From Citrus sinensis (lineage: Eukaryota > Streptophyta > Magnoliopsida > Sapindales > Rutaceae), in contig NC_068559.1 of NCBI RefSeq assembly GCF_022201045.2, positions 2,640,501 through 2,704,500 of the forward strand: a DNA stretch of 64,000 nucleotides. Reading direction: 5' to 3'. The position numbers and the translations under genes were made by a program. Shown here one piece after another: positions 48,193 through 60,184 of this stretch. The notes under the pieces were generated by a model. It was not told the origin of the DNA and ran no database searches. It worked only from the letters and a program-made list of their open reading frames with translations. Position 1 is the first letter of the stretch. Each line of letters begins with the position of its first letter.

Positions 48193-49081
48193 GGGTAGGA
48201 CTATTTGCACTATAAAATCTACTTTGAACACTCATTTACTTTGCACACTCAAGAAATAATTTTAAAATATTAATTTTTACTCGGACCACTCTTTCAAATT
48301 CCAATATTGTCCTCATTACCCATTTCTTTAATTACCTTATCACCTCTTTATACCCAATAAAGTATTCATCGTCACAAACAATATATCTAATTTTCTTCCT
48401 TTTTTATTAACTTTTATTTTCCTCTCATGACAATTTCGAATTGAAAAAAAAAGAAGCAAGCAACGTAGGCTAAAACAAACTCTGCTAATTTAATAACCCA
48501 AGTTCAGGTGAACATGGCATATAGCAAAGCAATGCATCACTTCTTCTTCTTTCCACCTCCAGCGGCCCTCATCCTGCAGAGTACATTAGACATCTCTCCA
48601 TGCTTCATCTTTGCCCTCTCATAAGTGCAGAGCTTTCTCTTTGCAAGCTTCAATGCCCTCTTATCCTTACCAACTTTAGGAAGCACATCGATCCTTTTCT
48701 CATAGGGTGCAAAGCCGGAAACTTCTCTAATCACATTCCTCTCAAAGTGGACCCTTTTGCTTGTTTTCCCTTGGGCGGTAGCAATTCCTTTTTGGTCACA
48801 ATATGACCTTGCTTAATCCAACAAATAGACAACTATTTAGTTGTTTAGGAGCCATTACCTCCAATGACACTGAGATTTTGTAGAGATCTTGTCTCAACTT
48901 TTCATTGTTGGTGTGGATTATAGTAGAAAAAATATGACGATTTATTAGATAAAAATTTATCAAATTGTGTTTTATTAAATTGTCCTTAATAGTAAATTAT
49001 ATTAAGGTTAAATTAGTAATATAAAAAATTATTATAATGTGAGTGTTCAAAGTAACTTTTAGAGTGCAAATAGCCCCACCC
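48193..49081. mobile_element. Mutator-like element (Pack-MULE type) carrying an eL36 fragment
   Basis: 889 bp with about 42-bp terminal inverted repeats (GGGTAGGACTATTTGCACT on the left, GGGTGGGGCTATTTGCACT read inward from the right, 5 mismatches over 42). Flanked by the 9-bp direct repeat TAAACATTA (48184-48192 and 49082-49090). A 9-bp duplication is typical of Mutator-like transposons. No transposase is encoded. The paralogous region at about 25668 has the site without the element. It contains the ribosomal pseudogene below. Confidence 0.85.
48537..48826 (-). pseudogene. Ribosomal protein eL36 (RPL36) pseudogene
   Basis: On the minus strand, 48734-48537 reads through [35 protein letters not shown] and [11 protein letters not shown] then stop, which is the C-terminal two-thirds of eukaryotic large-subunit protein L36. 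Upstream (to about 48826) pieces matching GHIVTKKEL and the KGK-rich segment are present but in other frames, with at least two frameshifts and no N-terminal start. There is no intron in the matching part, so it may be a captured cDNA-like or short-exon fragment. It lies wholly inside the Mutator-like element. Confidence 0.85.
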
Positions 49082-49090
49082 TAAACATTA

Positions 49091-49870
49091 TTATATAACT
49101 TATCTAATTGACAATACAGGCTTATTATCTAATAAGGGATTTCTTTACTTTATTAAAATAAGGAATAAACTAAAACATACGAAAAAAGGACAAATGTGTA
49201 TATTTTTCTTATCTTTAAATTTATAATCCTTTACCTTGATAAAGTAAGGGATCCCTCATTTGGAACATTACTCTGATAATATATAATTTATATCTCAACT
49301 AATTTGGCATCTGACTTATTAATTATTTATTGATTATTAATATCATTGATGATAAAATCAACAAACAACTAACACATAATAGTTAATGATTAGTGACATG
49401 CATTTAGCAGCTAAGACACCAATTACTTATGCTAAAATTTGTGTTATTACATAAATAATGCAACCCAATTGTAGATCTAGTGTTATCATTTAAAATTAAA
49501 AAAAAAATTGTATGCATAATTTAAATTAACTTTAATCGTCCAAAGGTTCAGGTAGTGTAGGGTGGATTTTGGTGTTATTTGGTGCAGTACTCTCTAAACC
49601 TTTAGGCCCCGAACTGTGTTATAACTTGTTCGTTGTTCAAGTTATGTCATAAAAAAAAAAAAAAAAGGACGACTGTAATGTCCATAGATAGGATTATAGT
49701 TTAAAAACGAAAAAGAAAAAAATCGAACTACTCGTATCATATGACTAAACCCTAAACATGAATTGTTAGGGCAAATACAAGAAAGACGCGTGCATAGCCA
49801 CTTGCAATCTGGAGCCCACAGCTGATTCTGGGCCTTCATTCCTACCAAAAAGAAAAGGCCACAACGGTTG
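49091..49870. other. Non-coding upstream region of HSP70-DC1 gene 2
   Basis: Homologous to 25680-26460 upstream of gene 1. No gene; the short ORFs are not conserved between copies. Confidence 0.75.
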
Positions 49871-49920
49871 GCACCGGTCTCTCACTCTCTCACTCTCTCT
49901 CTCTCTCTACAGAAGGAGTC

Positions 49921-50178
49921 GAAAGTTAAGTTCACGCGCGCCATCTTAACGCCACGCGGAGTGTCCGCGTACGTCAATAAAAAACCTAAAACAAATTCAA
50001 ATCAATCCAAGGGCATCTCTAGACGTACACGTTTCATATATCAACGGCTGAAAGTTAAGTTCACGCGCGTCATCTTAACGCCACGCGGCGTGTCCGCGTA
50101 CGTCAATAAAAAACCTAAAACAAATTCAAATCAATCCAAGGGCATCTCTAGACGTACACGTTTCATATAACCACGTAT
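49921..50178 (+). repeat. 129-bp tandem duplication in the promoter of gene 2
   Basis: Two copies starting at 49921 and 50050, each with TTCACGCGCG, CCACGCGG, TCCGCGTACGTCAATAA and AAATCAATCCAAGGGCATC. Gene 1 has a single diverged copy. Each unit carries CGCG boxes (CAMTA-type sites) and a TGACGT core (bZIP-type, reverse strand). The 129-bp length, divisible by three, produces a spurious repetitive ORF. Confidence 0.9.
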
Positions 50179-50208
50179 ATCAACGGCTGAAACTGCCCAA
50201 CTTCCACA

Positions 50209-50221
50209 GAACGTTCCCGAA
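50209..50221 (+). promoter_or_regulatory. Heat-shock element, gene 2
   Basis: GAACGTTCCCGAA: three perfect alternating GAA/TTC units, 18 bp before the TATA box. Confidence 0.85.
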
Positions 50222-50239
50222 TTCACGTTTCAAAAAACC

Positions 50240-50247
50240 TATAAATA
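50240..50247 (+). promoter_or_regulatory. TATA box, gene 2
   Basis: TATAAATA, with the same AAAGCATACTACACACAC start region downstream as gene 1. Confidence 0.85.
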
Positions 50248-50402
50248 CCCCAATGCCAACTCCAACTCTCCAAGGCAAAGCATACTACACACACAACATT
50301 TCTAAGCACTTGCTACTTCTGATAAGCATTGCATTTCTTTGGTTCTTCCTTTTCTGATCTAAGAAAAAGTAATTTTATTTACGTTTATTTCATTTTTTAT
50401 TG

Positions 50403-50868
50403 ATGGACGGGAAAGAAGAGGTACTAGCAATTGGGATCGATCTCGGCACCACGTACTCGTGCGTTGGAGTGTGGCAGCATGACAGGGTGGAGATCATAGC
50501 CAACGATCAAGGGAACAGAACGACGCCGTCTTACGTGGCCTTCACCGATAAGGAGTGTTTCATGGGCGACGCTGCCAAGAACCAGTTAGCCATGAACCCC
50601 ACCAACACCGTCTTCGACGCTAAAAGGCTGATAGGGAGGAGGTTCGGCGACGTGTCGGTTCAGAGCGACGTCAAGCTCTGGCCGTTCGAAGTGGTTGCCG
50701 GACCGAACGACAAGCCAATGATTGTCGTTAACTACGAAGGCGAAGAGAAGAGGTATGCTGCTGAAGAAATCTCTTCAATGGTGCTTGCCAAGATGCGTGA
50801 TATCGCTGAGGACTACGTTGGCTCACCTGTGAGCAATGCTGTGGTCACCGTTCCCGCTTACTTCACCA

Positions 50869-50902
<34 letters not shown>

Positions 50903-52418
50903 TATGGCCGGGCTTAATGTTTTGAAAATCATCAGTGAGCCCACTGCTGCTGCCATTGCATATGGTCTTGACAGGAAGGCCGCCTCTGAAAAGAATGTGT
51001 TGATTTTTGATCTGGGTGGTGGTACTTTTGATGTGTCTTTGCTTGCCATCGAAAAGGGTATCTTCAAAGTGAAGGCCACTGCCGGAGACACACATCTCGG
51101 TGGTGAAGATTTTGACAACAGAATGGTGAATCATTTTATTCAGGAGATCAAGAGGAAGACAGAGAAGGATATCAGCGGCAGCCCGAGGGCTGTTCAGAGA
51201 TTGAGAAAGGATTGCGAGAGGGCCAAGAGAATTCTCTCGTCAACTTGTCAGACTAAGATTGAAATCGATTCCTTGTACGAGGGTATTGATTTCTCTTCGG
51301 TTATAACGCGTGCAAGGTTTGAAGAGCTCAACATGGACCTCTTCAGGAAGTGCATCAAGCATGTTGATATGTGCTTGAGGAATGGTAAAACGGACAAGAG
51401 CAGCGTGGATGATGTCGTCATCGTTGGTGGCTCTGCTAGGATCCCCAAGGTGCAACAACTGCTTCAGGAATTCTTCAACGGAAAGAGACTCTGCAAGAAC
51501 ATCAACCCAGATGAGGCTGTAGCTTATGGAGCTGCAGTTCAGGCCGCCGTGTTGAGTGGCAACCGCAGTGACAAGGTTGAGGATATCGTCATCTTGGATG
51601 TGAACCCTAATTATAATTCACCACTTGAGCTGAAAACAACCACTAGTTTTGCAGCTCAAAATTTACCGAGCAGAGGAGGTCATACAAGCCACCAGGCTCA
51701 TGACCTACAGCTGAAGAACCATAAAACACTCAGCAAATGCAACGGATGCAAGAGACCTGCTTTTGGGCTGATGTATAGATGTGAGCTGTGCAACTTCAAT
51801 CTTCATATCCCCTGCATGTTCATTGACCGTAAGCCTACTGCCAAACATGAATTCTTCGGAAACTCCACTTTCAAACTCTTACCCACCCTCGGGGCATGCT
51901 CTACTAAAGATTGTATAGATTGTAACAAACACTGTCACGCGTGTGGAAGACCCGCGGATGGTTTTGTCTACCATTGCGAAGAGAAAGGCCGTAACTTGCA
52001 CCCCTGTTGCTTCAACCTTCCGCGTAAGCTGCAAATCGATTGTGTTGAATTTGAGCTTTCTGATAAGAAATTATCACAGAAGTGCATTTGGTGCAACAGC
52101 AAAAGGCTTCAAGAAACTGCAAGTGACAGGTGGGGGTGGTCTTATGTATCCAAGTGCAAGAATTACCATTGTCATGCATTCTGCTCTACTGAAATGCTGC
52201 TGGAGGAATGGAAAAGTGGTGAAGATAATTCCAAAGAGAACTCTTTGGTGCCGAGCAGTCTGAAGCTTCCTGTTAAAAGTCAGTTGAAACGCAACAAATG
52301 GAGGGGCAACAAATACTTGATGATAGCCAAGGGGTTCTTTCAAATTCTTGTCAGTATCTTCATCGGCGACCCAACTACTTTTCTTGCTTCGCTAATCTTG
52401 GGTCTGGTCATGAACTGA
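50403..52418 (+). CDS. HSP70 ATPase-DC1 zinc-finger-tail fusion protein 2
   Basis: Single-exon, 671 residues from ATG 50403 (a TTG just before it is not used). Same architecture as the gene at 26971: HSP70 nucleotide-binding domain with IDLGTTYS (12-19), K74, the [11 protein letters not shown] block, [15 protein letters not shown] and [12 protein letters not shown]; linker changed to [10 protein letters not shown]; three DC1 modules with all Cys/His ligands ([42 protein letters not shown]); a basic stretch then the hydrophobic tail [16 protein letters not shown]. It keeps GLDRK where gene 1 has GLHRK. The two proteins are very similar over their full length with no frame disruption in either, and many differences look conservative, which suggests selection. 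AATAAA at 52620. The promoter has a heat-shock element and a 129-bp duplication. Confidence 0.93.
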
Positions 52419-52619
52419 TCGATGCTGGGTTCCAGGTTTTTTTTATAGGATCTTGCTGAATCTTGTTGTGTTATTTGTGTTTGTTTTTGTACAAATGCAA
52501 GTTCCTAGTGTGTTTGTTTTTATAGTTGTATTTGAACTCTTTGCATGTATTTTATACATGTGTTAATTGTGTTGTGATGTTTTTGTTCCAATGTTCCCTT
52601 CTGTTTTTTCTTTTCTTTG

Positions 52620-52625
52620 AATAAA
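52620..52625 (+). terminator. Polyadenylation signal, gene 2
   Basis: AATAAA about 200 bp after the stop codon, in a T/G-rich 3' untranslated region (TTGTGTTATTTGTGTTTG and similar). Confidence 0.65.
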
Positions 52626-55600
52626 GTCGTTTATCTGGCCAAATATAGAAGATAAATCTATTGGTGGGTAACTAACCCTAAATTATGATCATGATGCTTT
52701 TTCGACTTTGATGACCAAGATGATGTTACATCAGGATACTTAGATGATTATCTTTTCTTGCAGCAAATTAGAATAAAACACTAAACGTAGTTTGACAGGC
52801 TGTTATTTTGAGACTTGTGTCCACTTCCCGCAGCCACGGAAATTGTCCATTAAACATAATATTGACAGCACATGAACTATGACAAATTGTTGCAAGCTAG
52901 GTAATTAATACAAAGCAGAGATGGGATATTTATAAAATTTATTCACTTTTACTTATATCTTCTTATAGATACGCCTTGTTTCTTCTTCTTTTTTTTTTAC
53001 ATATTTATTATATATTACCCATAAAAATGTATCTGTTATGACAAGAGAAAATCACTGGGACTTTTGGTTGGTCTTAGATTTGAACAAAAAAAGAAAATAT
53101 TTTTTTAAAGTATAAAAAGACAAGAAAAATATATTCTATGGCATATGCTTTATTGTGCAAGAGGAGGGGATCCATGAATTCTCACACAATACCACAAAGG
53201 CACCAGACTTTTAAATTGACAAGACCTTCTCCTTTTAGGATTAGGACAAGTGTGATTAGATGGCCGGTGTGGCTACAAAAAGGACCACAATTAATGTTCT
53301 CTCACTTGCTAGCAAATGGCGGTAACTGATTAATTTAAGTCATTGTATTGGAAGCTCTATATAGTCAAAGACGGTGGGCGAGTGATATATATTATAATGA
53401 GTTAGTTTGTGTTTAATAACGTCATTAATTATTCTCCATGATATTAATGAATTATAAGGTCTACACCACATAAACATTATTGCAGAGATGCTTCTTTTTT
53501 TAATTACTACATCTATTTTTCCTTAGTCACGAAGTTAGTCATAAAAATTTGAACATTTTCGGGGAAATTTAAGAGCAAAAGATCAATTAGGTTAGTTGGT
53601 TGGATATAAACTTTAGCTTATGCTTAGCGTCAATGAGAGAGGTCACCGACTCACCGCCACTAAGTGTGTGAATGTCATATTCCTAAGTATCTAATTACTT
53701 AAGTTATAATGAGAATTAAAAAAAAAATTACTGAAGTATCATTGGTCGACATAAAGTATGGGTAAATTTATCTTTACTCCTTAGGTTTAGACATTAATTT
53801 CTAGTTGGTCGTCTTTCAACTTTTAAAATTGACTTAAAAAAAGAAAGAATAGGCCCAACACTTTTTTATATATTGTTATTTCTGTTAGTTTGCAAGGTAA
53901 AAAAAGAAAGTAAACAACTACTCTTTGATAAGGATGATATGTTAAACATCCATGCTGCTACTTATGAGATTATATTGATAAAATAAATAAAAAAATTATC
54001 CTTCTCTTATTACGTCGGGGTTTGCCAAAATCAAAATTATCTTTAGAAATTAATGTTTAACACTAATAGAAGTAATAGTATAAAAATTAATTAGATGGCA
54101 CTTTTTGAAAATATATATGAGGACATATATAATTAATATCTAATCCTCTAGTGTATGTACAGACTAATTGAAGAGAATTTATCTCAAAGGTAAAACAAAC
54201 GAGAATCTTCTGTTTGCCTCTCCCCGGTTTAATGAGTGGCTAAGATTGAATTTTGTATTTTTTTTCTTTCACTTTATTTACAATCAAGTCAACCTTCTTC
54301 ACTAAATTATGAAGGTAAGGAGAGAATCCTATTTCAAATTAAACTACAAGTAACAATAACTTTTCTAGTAATTGATACTAACAAAACATGCAATTAATAA
54401 GATTAACAAAATCAAAACAATGGAATTATGGAAGGGAAAAAAAGGCACCTTTTGAGTTTTGACTCTTGAGAGAAATTATCATCAGATAGCTTTTCCCATC
54501 AACTCTTAGCGTTTGATCACAGAATCTCGAACAAGATGAAGCCGGAAAAAGGATAAATCAATAAAACAAACGGAAAAAAAAAATGAAGACACATTAACGT
54601 AAATGGTGATACTGGAAGAGAAGCAATATAGTTTGAGAACTGTTAGGAAAACTCGACTAATTTGCAAAAGCAATATATGGCTGTAATGCTGAACATTCTG
54701 TTCATCGTTTGTTAGAGGCTATCATCGTTTACTTTGGCCTTCGCCGACTGGGTCAACGAGCCAAGTCGTTGCCGTTTTAGAGGGTTTTGATTCGTTAAAC
54801 TAAGGGCACAATGACATGTGGGGTTCATAATTCATTTCACCAACTACTCATTATCTTTTAGGGTAAATACAAAAACGATCAATCATGCAAGCAAGGAAGA
54901 TGCTCCTCATTTAATTTTCTTTAATGGACTCCTTTCTGGCTTTTGATGCTTTCCATGCTTTTTTCTTCATAATACTAACCTTGTTCATTAGTTTAACTTG
55001 GAATTATAATTAGGTTTCAACTTTATGCTAATTTATATACCAACGTTGTATAATGCTATATTTACACTTTCTTATTTTTCAGCATTTCCTCCTTCTGCAA
55101 TGTCTTTCTAATTTGTCGACGGATCATCATTAATCCATCTTGTAATTTATTATCCTTTTTTCTTAATTAATAATATAAATTTTTAATCAAAATAAGAAAG
55201 CGCAGTTACTGAACATCAACTTTTATTTCATATTATTGTTATTATTATTATTCAAAACTTGAATAATTACCGTAAGTGCAGAACGCATCCACATTCAACT
55301 GAATTGTGCTCGAGGCCCTAACCCATCAAATCTTTACCATGATTAATTACCGTGAATTTTATTAACCGTTAGTTTTCTAATTCGCTCAATTTAAATTCAC
55401 AAATTTAATGATGGCAGTCCATTTGGGTTGAAAAAGTTGACGACATCGATATGGTCTTCTTTAATCAATTAATTCGACTCCTAAGCTTGGAGACTTGTCA
55501 GCGGCGAAGAGAATATCAGTTGAGCTGTCATCCATCAAAAGCAACATCGGATTTAATTGCGTTTTCAATATCGACCCTACAATACAACTTCCTATCTATG

Positions 55601-57128
55601 ACAACTTCCGTTGCAAGTTCTTGCTAGCTAAGATATGAAAAAAAAAATTTTTAAAAATTAATTATAATTTCCATCACCCCGACTCAGTATCCACCTGGGT
55701 CGGTGAGAAAATTGGCTGAGATTTTTCCTGGAATTTTCAACGAAATTACTCTTTAATTTTTTAAATAATAGAAGAATGCATACGCTTCTTTGTCGGTTGC
55801 TTTCGATATCTTCTTCCTAGTTCCTACAATATTATTCTTTTTCTAATTTTCTTTTTTCCCTATATAAAGTATTTGACAAGACAACACTTTATAGCTTAGA
55901 ATCAAATGGGAAGCTTCATTTTTATGTAACCTTGTATGTTTTCCAAATAAAACTTTTATCAATTTCATCCAATTCTCTCTTCTTCTTTTTATTTTTCTTC
56001 CCTCCATGAAATACGTAACTATTTATGAATTCATAATGTCAAAGTCGTTCTCTATAATGCCAGATTAAATTGAACAAAAAGAAAAGAAATTATGTTTCCA
56101 TACTTATTAATTCTGAAGTGAAACTCAAAATGAAAAGTAATCAATTCAGCCCATTAAAGGCCCAAAGGCCCAAATCAACTTTAAGTTAAGGAGGCCCACT
56201 CACAACTAATCTTCTCTTGGACGCACATGCAGATTTTGGTCCAATTATCTTGTCTTCATTCAGAACCGCGGTACCGACATCCGTAATTCCGTATCCCCGA
56301 TTTAGCCCAATTAAGAATTATTTCTATTTGGACTATAACCCATTTACAACTCATGCAGCCTCCCCTTCTCATAAGAGTTTATTCGGCTCCCCACTTTGAG
56401 GATAAAATAGATTTTCCTCTAATATTAAGTGAGGATCGTTGTTCAAACTGTATTATATCATAATCATGAAGGAGAGTTCCTATTATTATATGGTTATAAA
56501 TATCAATAGAGTTGTAATTGTAATACATCAATATTAAAAAAAAAAAAGATATTTCTATTTGCAAGGGGGCCTATTTCTCACCCAAATGACTAAAGTAGCA
56601 TTAGTGTTATGTTATAAACAAATATTGTAAGGGCATTTTACTATTTTCATAGTTTGAATTGAATTTAGTAGAAGAGTCACAATTTTTTACATAACCCTGC
56701 AACTCGCCTGAGATGGCACTGAATTAATAAGTTTTGAATTGATTAATTAAAATTGATACGGTTATTAAATAGACATATTCAAAACACTTGTTTAATAATT
56801 GTGTTCGGGTTCGAATTCATATTTTCTGATAATTAATTATTTAATTAAATATATTTTATTAACTTAATTTACTCAGTAGAAATATGTATTATGTTTGATA
56901 CATTAAGGGACCTATTTGGTACAAATTGATAAACAACGTCCCTGTCCGAGAATAAATAAAACAACTAGGGATCGTTCGCTCCCCCAATTCAAAATCCCTA
57001 CGCACCTTTTTCAATTCACACAAGGCGCGCGCGTAGCCGACCTTGACGAGTTCCAGACGTACATTGACCAAAATCCAGACCGTCAATTGCGCTTCAATCA
57101 ACGGCTGCGATTGCCCCAACGACCGCAG
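52626..57128. other. Non-coding spacer between HSP70-DC1 gene 2 and the conventional HSC70
   Basis: 54070-56730 is the sister of 29040-31340 plus 36160-36370, without the hAT-like insertions. 52630-54070 has no counterpart near gene 1. No gene supported; AT-rich. Confidence 0.75.
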
Positions 57129-57141
57129 GAACATTCTAGAA
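57129..57141 (+). promoter_or_regulatory. Heat-shock element, conventional HSC70
   Basis: GAACATTCTAGAA: three perfect alternating units, 17 bp upstream of TATAAAAAA at 57158. Confidence 0.85.
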
Positions 57142-57157
57142 CTTGTAACCAAAAATC

Positions 57158-57166
57158 TATAAAAAA
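57158..57166 (+). promoter_or_regulatory. TATA box, conventional HSC70
   Basis: TATAAAAAA, about 139 bp before the ATG at 57297. The 5' leader between is T-rich. Confidence 0.8.
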
Positions 57167-57296
57167 ACTCACAACCCTAGCTCTTAACAGAACCACATAC
57201 AAGTTTTTTATTTTTTAGGTTTGAGATCTATTTTTGTTTTTCTTCGCTGTCAAAGCAAACTACTTTATTCTCCTTTTCCTTGCTTGAGTTTTGATA

Positions 57297-59769
57297 ATGG
57301 CCGGAAAAGGAGAGGGACCAGCGATCGGTATCGATTTGGGGACGACGTACTCCTGCGTCGGAGTCTGGCAGCATGACAGAGTCGAGATTATCGCCAATGA
57401 CCAAGGGAACAGGACGACGCCGTCTTATGTGGGGTTCACCGACACGGAGCGTTTGATCGGGGACGCTGCTAAGAACCAGGTCGCCATGAACCCCACGAAC
57501 ACCGTCTTTGGTAAGTATTCGTTTGACGTTGTTTTGATTTCTTCGTTCAATGATTTGTGTAATACGTCATGGAAAGCGCATGAACCGACTGCTGTTTCGT
57601 CAGATCTATGCGTTCGGAGGGTAGTTTTGTCTTTCTCCAGTTAATGAGTTTTGAGATCTTGTGTTTTTACGGGATTGGCTGAACTATAAGTCAACATTGA
57701 GTCGCGACTTAGTACATTAGAACGTTCAATTTTGTTAGTTAATTATACTTAGGAAATAAATTAGTATTTTTAAAAACATATATATAAAAAATTACCGGTA
57801 TCATTATATGTGTTCAATATTAGTTTAATTTAATGACTGTTTTGATTTCTTCAAGCAATTTATATTTTTAAAAATTATGCAGCGAATCTTATGTTAATAG
57901 GTTTTTTTAAAATTTTTGCCTTGTAAATAAATATGCTTAAATTTATTGTTTTGTTTTTATGCTTTGACTTGTTTATGATGTTGGCTTGTGTAATTGGGCT
58001 TGTTTGATTGACTGGTTTTTATTTTTTACTGTGTAGATGCAAAGAGGTTGATTGGTAGGAGATTCAGCGATGCATCAGTCCAAGGAGATATGAAGCTATG
58101 GCCATTTAAGGTGATTGCTGGACCAGCTGACAAGCCCATGATTGGTGTTAACTACAAGGGCGAAGAGAAGCAGTTTGCTGCTGAGGAAATCTCGTCTATG
58201 GTGCTCATCAAGATGCGTGAGATTGCCGAGGCTTACCTTGGCTCAACTATTAAGAATGCAGTCGTTACTGTCCCTGCTTACTTCAATGACTCACAGAGGC
58301 AGGCCACCAAGGATGCTGGTGTCATTGCTGGGCTTAATGTGATGCGTATCATCAATGAGCCCACTGCTGCTGCCATTGCTTATGGCCTTGACAAGAAGGC
58401 TACTAGTGTGGGTGAGAAGAATGTGTTGATCTTTGATTTGGGTGGTGGTACTTTTGATGTGTCGTTGCTCACTATTGAGGAGGGAATCTTTGAAGTGAAG
58501 GCTACTGCTGGAGACACTCATCTTGGTGGTGAGGATTTTGATAACAGAATGGTGAATCATTTTGTTCAGGAGTTTAAGAGGAAGAACAAGAAGGATATTA
58601 GTGGCAACCCTAGAGCTCTTAGGAGATTGAGGACTGCTTGTGAGAGAGCGAAGAGGACTCTCTCCTCTACTGCCCAGACTACAATTGAGATTGATTCTTT
58701 GTATGAGGGTATTGACTTCTACTCAACCATAACTCGTGCCAGATTTGAGGAGTTGAACATGGATCTCTTCAGGAAGTGTATGGAGCCTGTTGAGAAATGT
58801 TTGAGGGATGCTAAGATGGACAAGAGCACTGTCCACGATGTTGTGCTTGTGGGTGGTTCCACTAGGATTCCCAAGGTGCAACAGCTTTTGCAAGACTTCT
58901 TCAATGGCAAGGAGCTCTGCAAGAACATTAATCCAGATGAGGCTGTTGCTTATGGTGCTGCTGTTCAGGCTGCCATCCTGAGCGGCGAGGGCAATGAGAA
59001 GGTTCAGGATCTGTTGCTCCTGGATGTTACACCTCTGTCTCTTGGTTTGGAGACTGCTGGTGGTGTCATGACTGTGTTGATCCCAAGAAACACAACCATC
59101 CCCACCAAGAAGGAACAAGTTTTCTCCACCTACTCAGACAACCAACCCGGCGTCCTGATCCAGGTGTACGAGGGTGAAAGGACAAGAACCAGGGACAACA
59201 ACTTGTTGGGCAAATTTGAGCTCTCTGGCATTCCTCCAGCTCCCAGGGGTGTTCCTCAGATCACTGTTTGCTTCGATATCGATGCTAATGGTATCTTGAA
59301 TGTCTCAGCAGAAGATAAGACAACGGGCCAAAAGAACAAGATCACAATCACCAACGATAAGGGTAGATTGTCAAAGGATGAAATTGAGAAGATGGTTCAA
59401 GAGGCCGAGAAGTACAAGGCTGAAGACGAGGAGCACAAGAAGAAGGTCGAGGCCAAGAATGCCTTGGAAAACTATGCCTACAATATGAGGAACACTGTCA
59501 AGGACGAGAAGATCGGCTCCAAACTTGATCCAGCTGACAAGAAGAAGATTGAGGATGCCATTGATCAGGCAATTCAATGGCTTGATAGCAACCAGCTGGC
59601 TGAGGCCGATGAATTTGAAGACAAGATGAAGGAGCTTGAGAGCATCTGCAATCCCATCATTGCCAAGATGTATCAAGGTGCTGGTGGTGATATGGGCGGT
59701 GGCATGGATGATGATGCTCCTCCAGCTGGTGGCAGTGCCGCCGGTCCCAAGATTGAGGAAGTTGACTAA
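57297..59769 (+). CDS. Cytosolic heat-shock cognate protein 70
   Basis: ATP-dependent chaperone of the cytosol and nucleus. Exon 1 is 57297-57510 and exon 2 is 58037-59769, with a 526-bp intron (donor GTAAGT, acceptor CTGTGTAG) that splits the codon of the Asp in VFDAKRL, the classic intron position of plant Hsc70 genes. The joined frame is 648 residues. It has the three HSP70 signatures, the linker [13 protein letters not shown], a complete substrate-binding domain (starting TAGGVMT...IPRNTTIP), the helical lid, a Gly/Met-rich tail and the C-terminal EEVD for TPR co-chaperones. ATG 57297 gives [15 protein letters not shown]; the upstream in-frame TTG is not the start. It is the only conventional HSP70 in the window and the likely relative of the N-terminal half of the fusion genes. 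Confidence 0.97.
57511..58036 (+). other. Intron of conventional HSC70
   Basis: 526 bp, T-rich, GT-AG. Absent from both HSP70-DC1 genes, where the same codon is uninterrupted (GTCTTCGACGCTAA). Confidence 0.95.
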
Positions 59770-60184
59770 GCTTCCAGTTTTATTTTGTTGTGTTTGTGGG
59801 AGGTCGGTTTTTTGACGGTGGGAAAACTGGACGTTTGGTTTTTATCTTATGTTGTTTTAGCCTTAGGATGAATATTAATTTTTCCTTTTCTTTTTATTTT
59901 TCAAATTTTACTTTTAATTCGGACCAATTTATATAATGAATATTTTTCGGTCCCTAAATATTGTCTCTTTTGCTTGAAGCCTTATTAATTATGAACAAAA
60001 GTCATGCCACCCCATGAACGTTTGTGGCCCAGGATTTTGGTATTTTGATAGGACAAAATAAGTAAACTATTGACGAACCAAAGTCTGCCAAAAATGTTGC
60101 AAAGTATGTCGTTGCTTGATTGCCCGCATATTAAAGATTACGAATTACAGATAACTAGTTCAATTTGTTAAGTGGAAATTGCTT
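59770..60184. other. 3' region of HSC70 and intergenic spacer
   Basis: The 3' untranslated region is T/G-rich. The tail-to-tail neighbour ends at 60185, so the two 3' ends converge within about 400 bp. No further gene. Confidence 0.7.

Noticed and set aside
49868..50170. 100-residue ORF with a 43-residue repeat upstream of fusion gene 2
   Set aside because: It arises from the 129-bp promoter duplication and overlaps the promoter; the single-copy counterpart upstream of gene 1 is not open.
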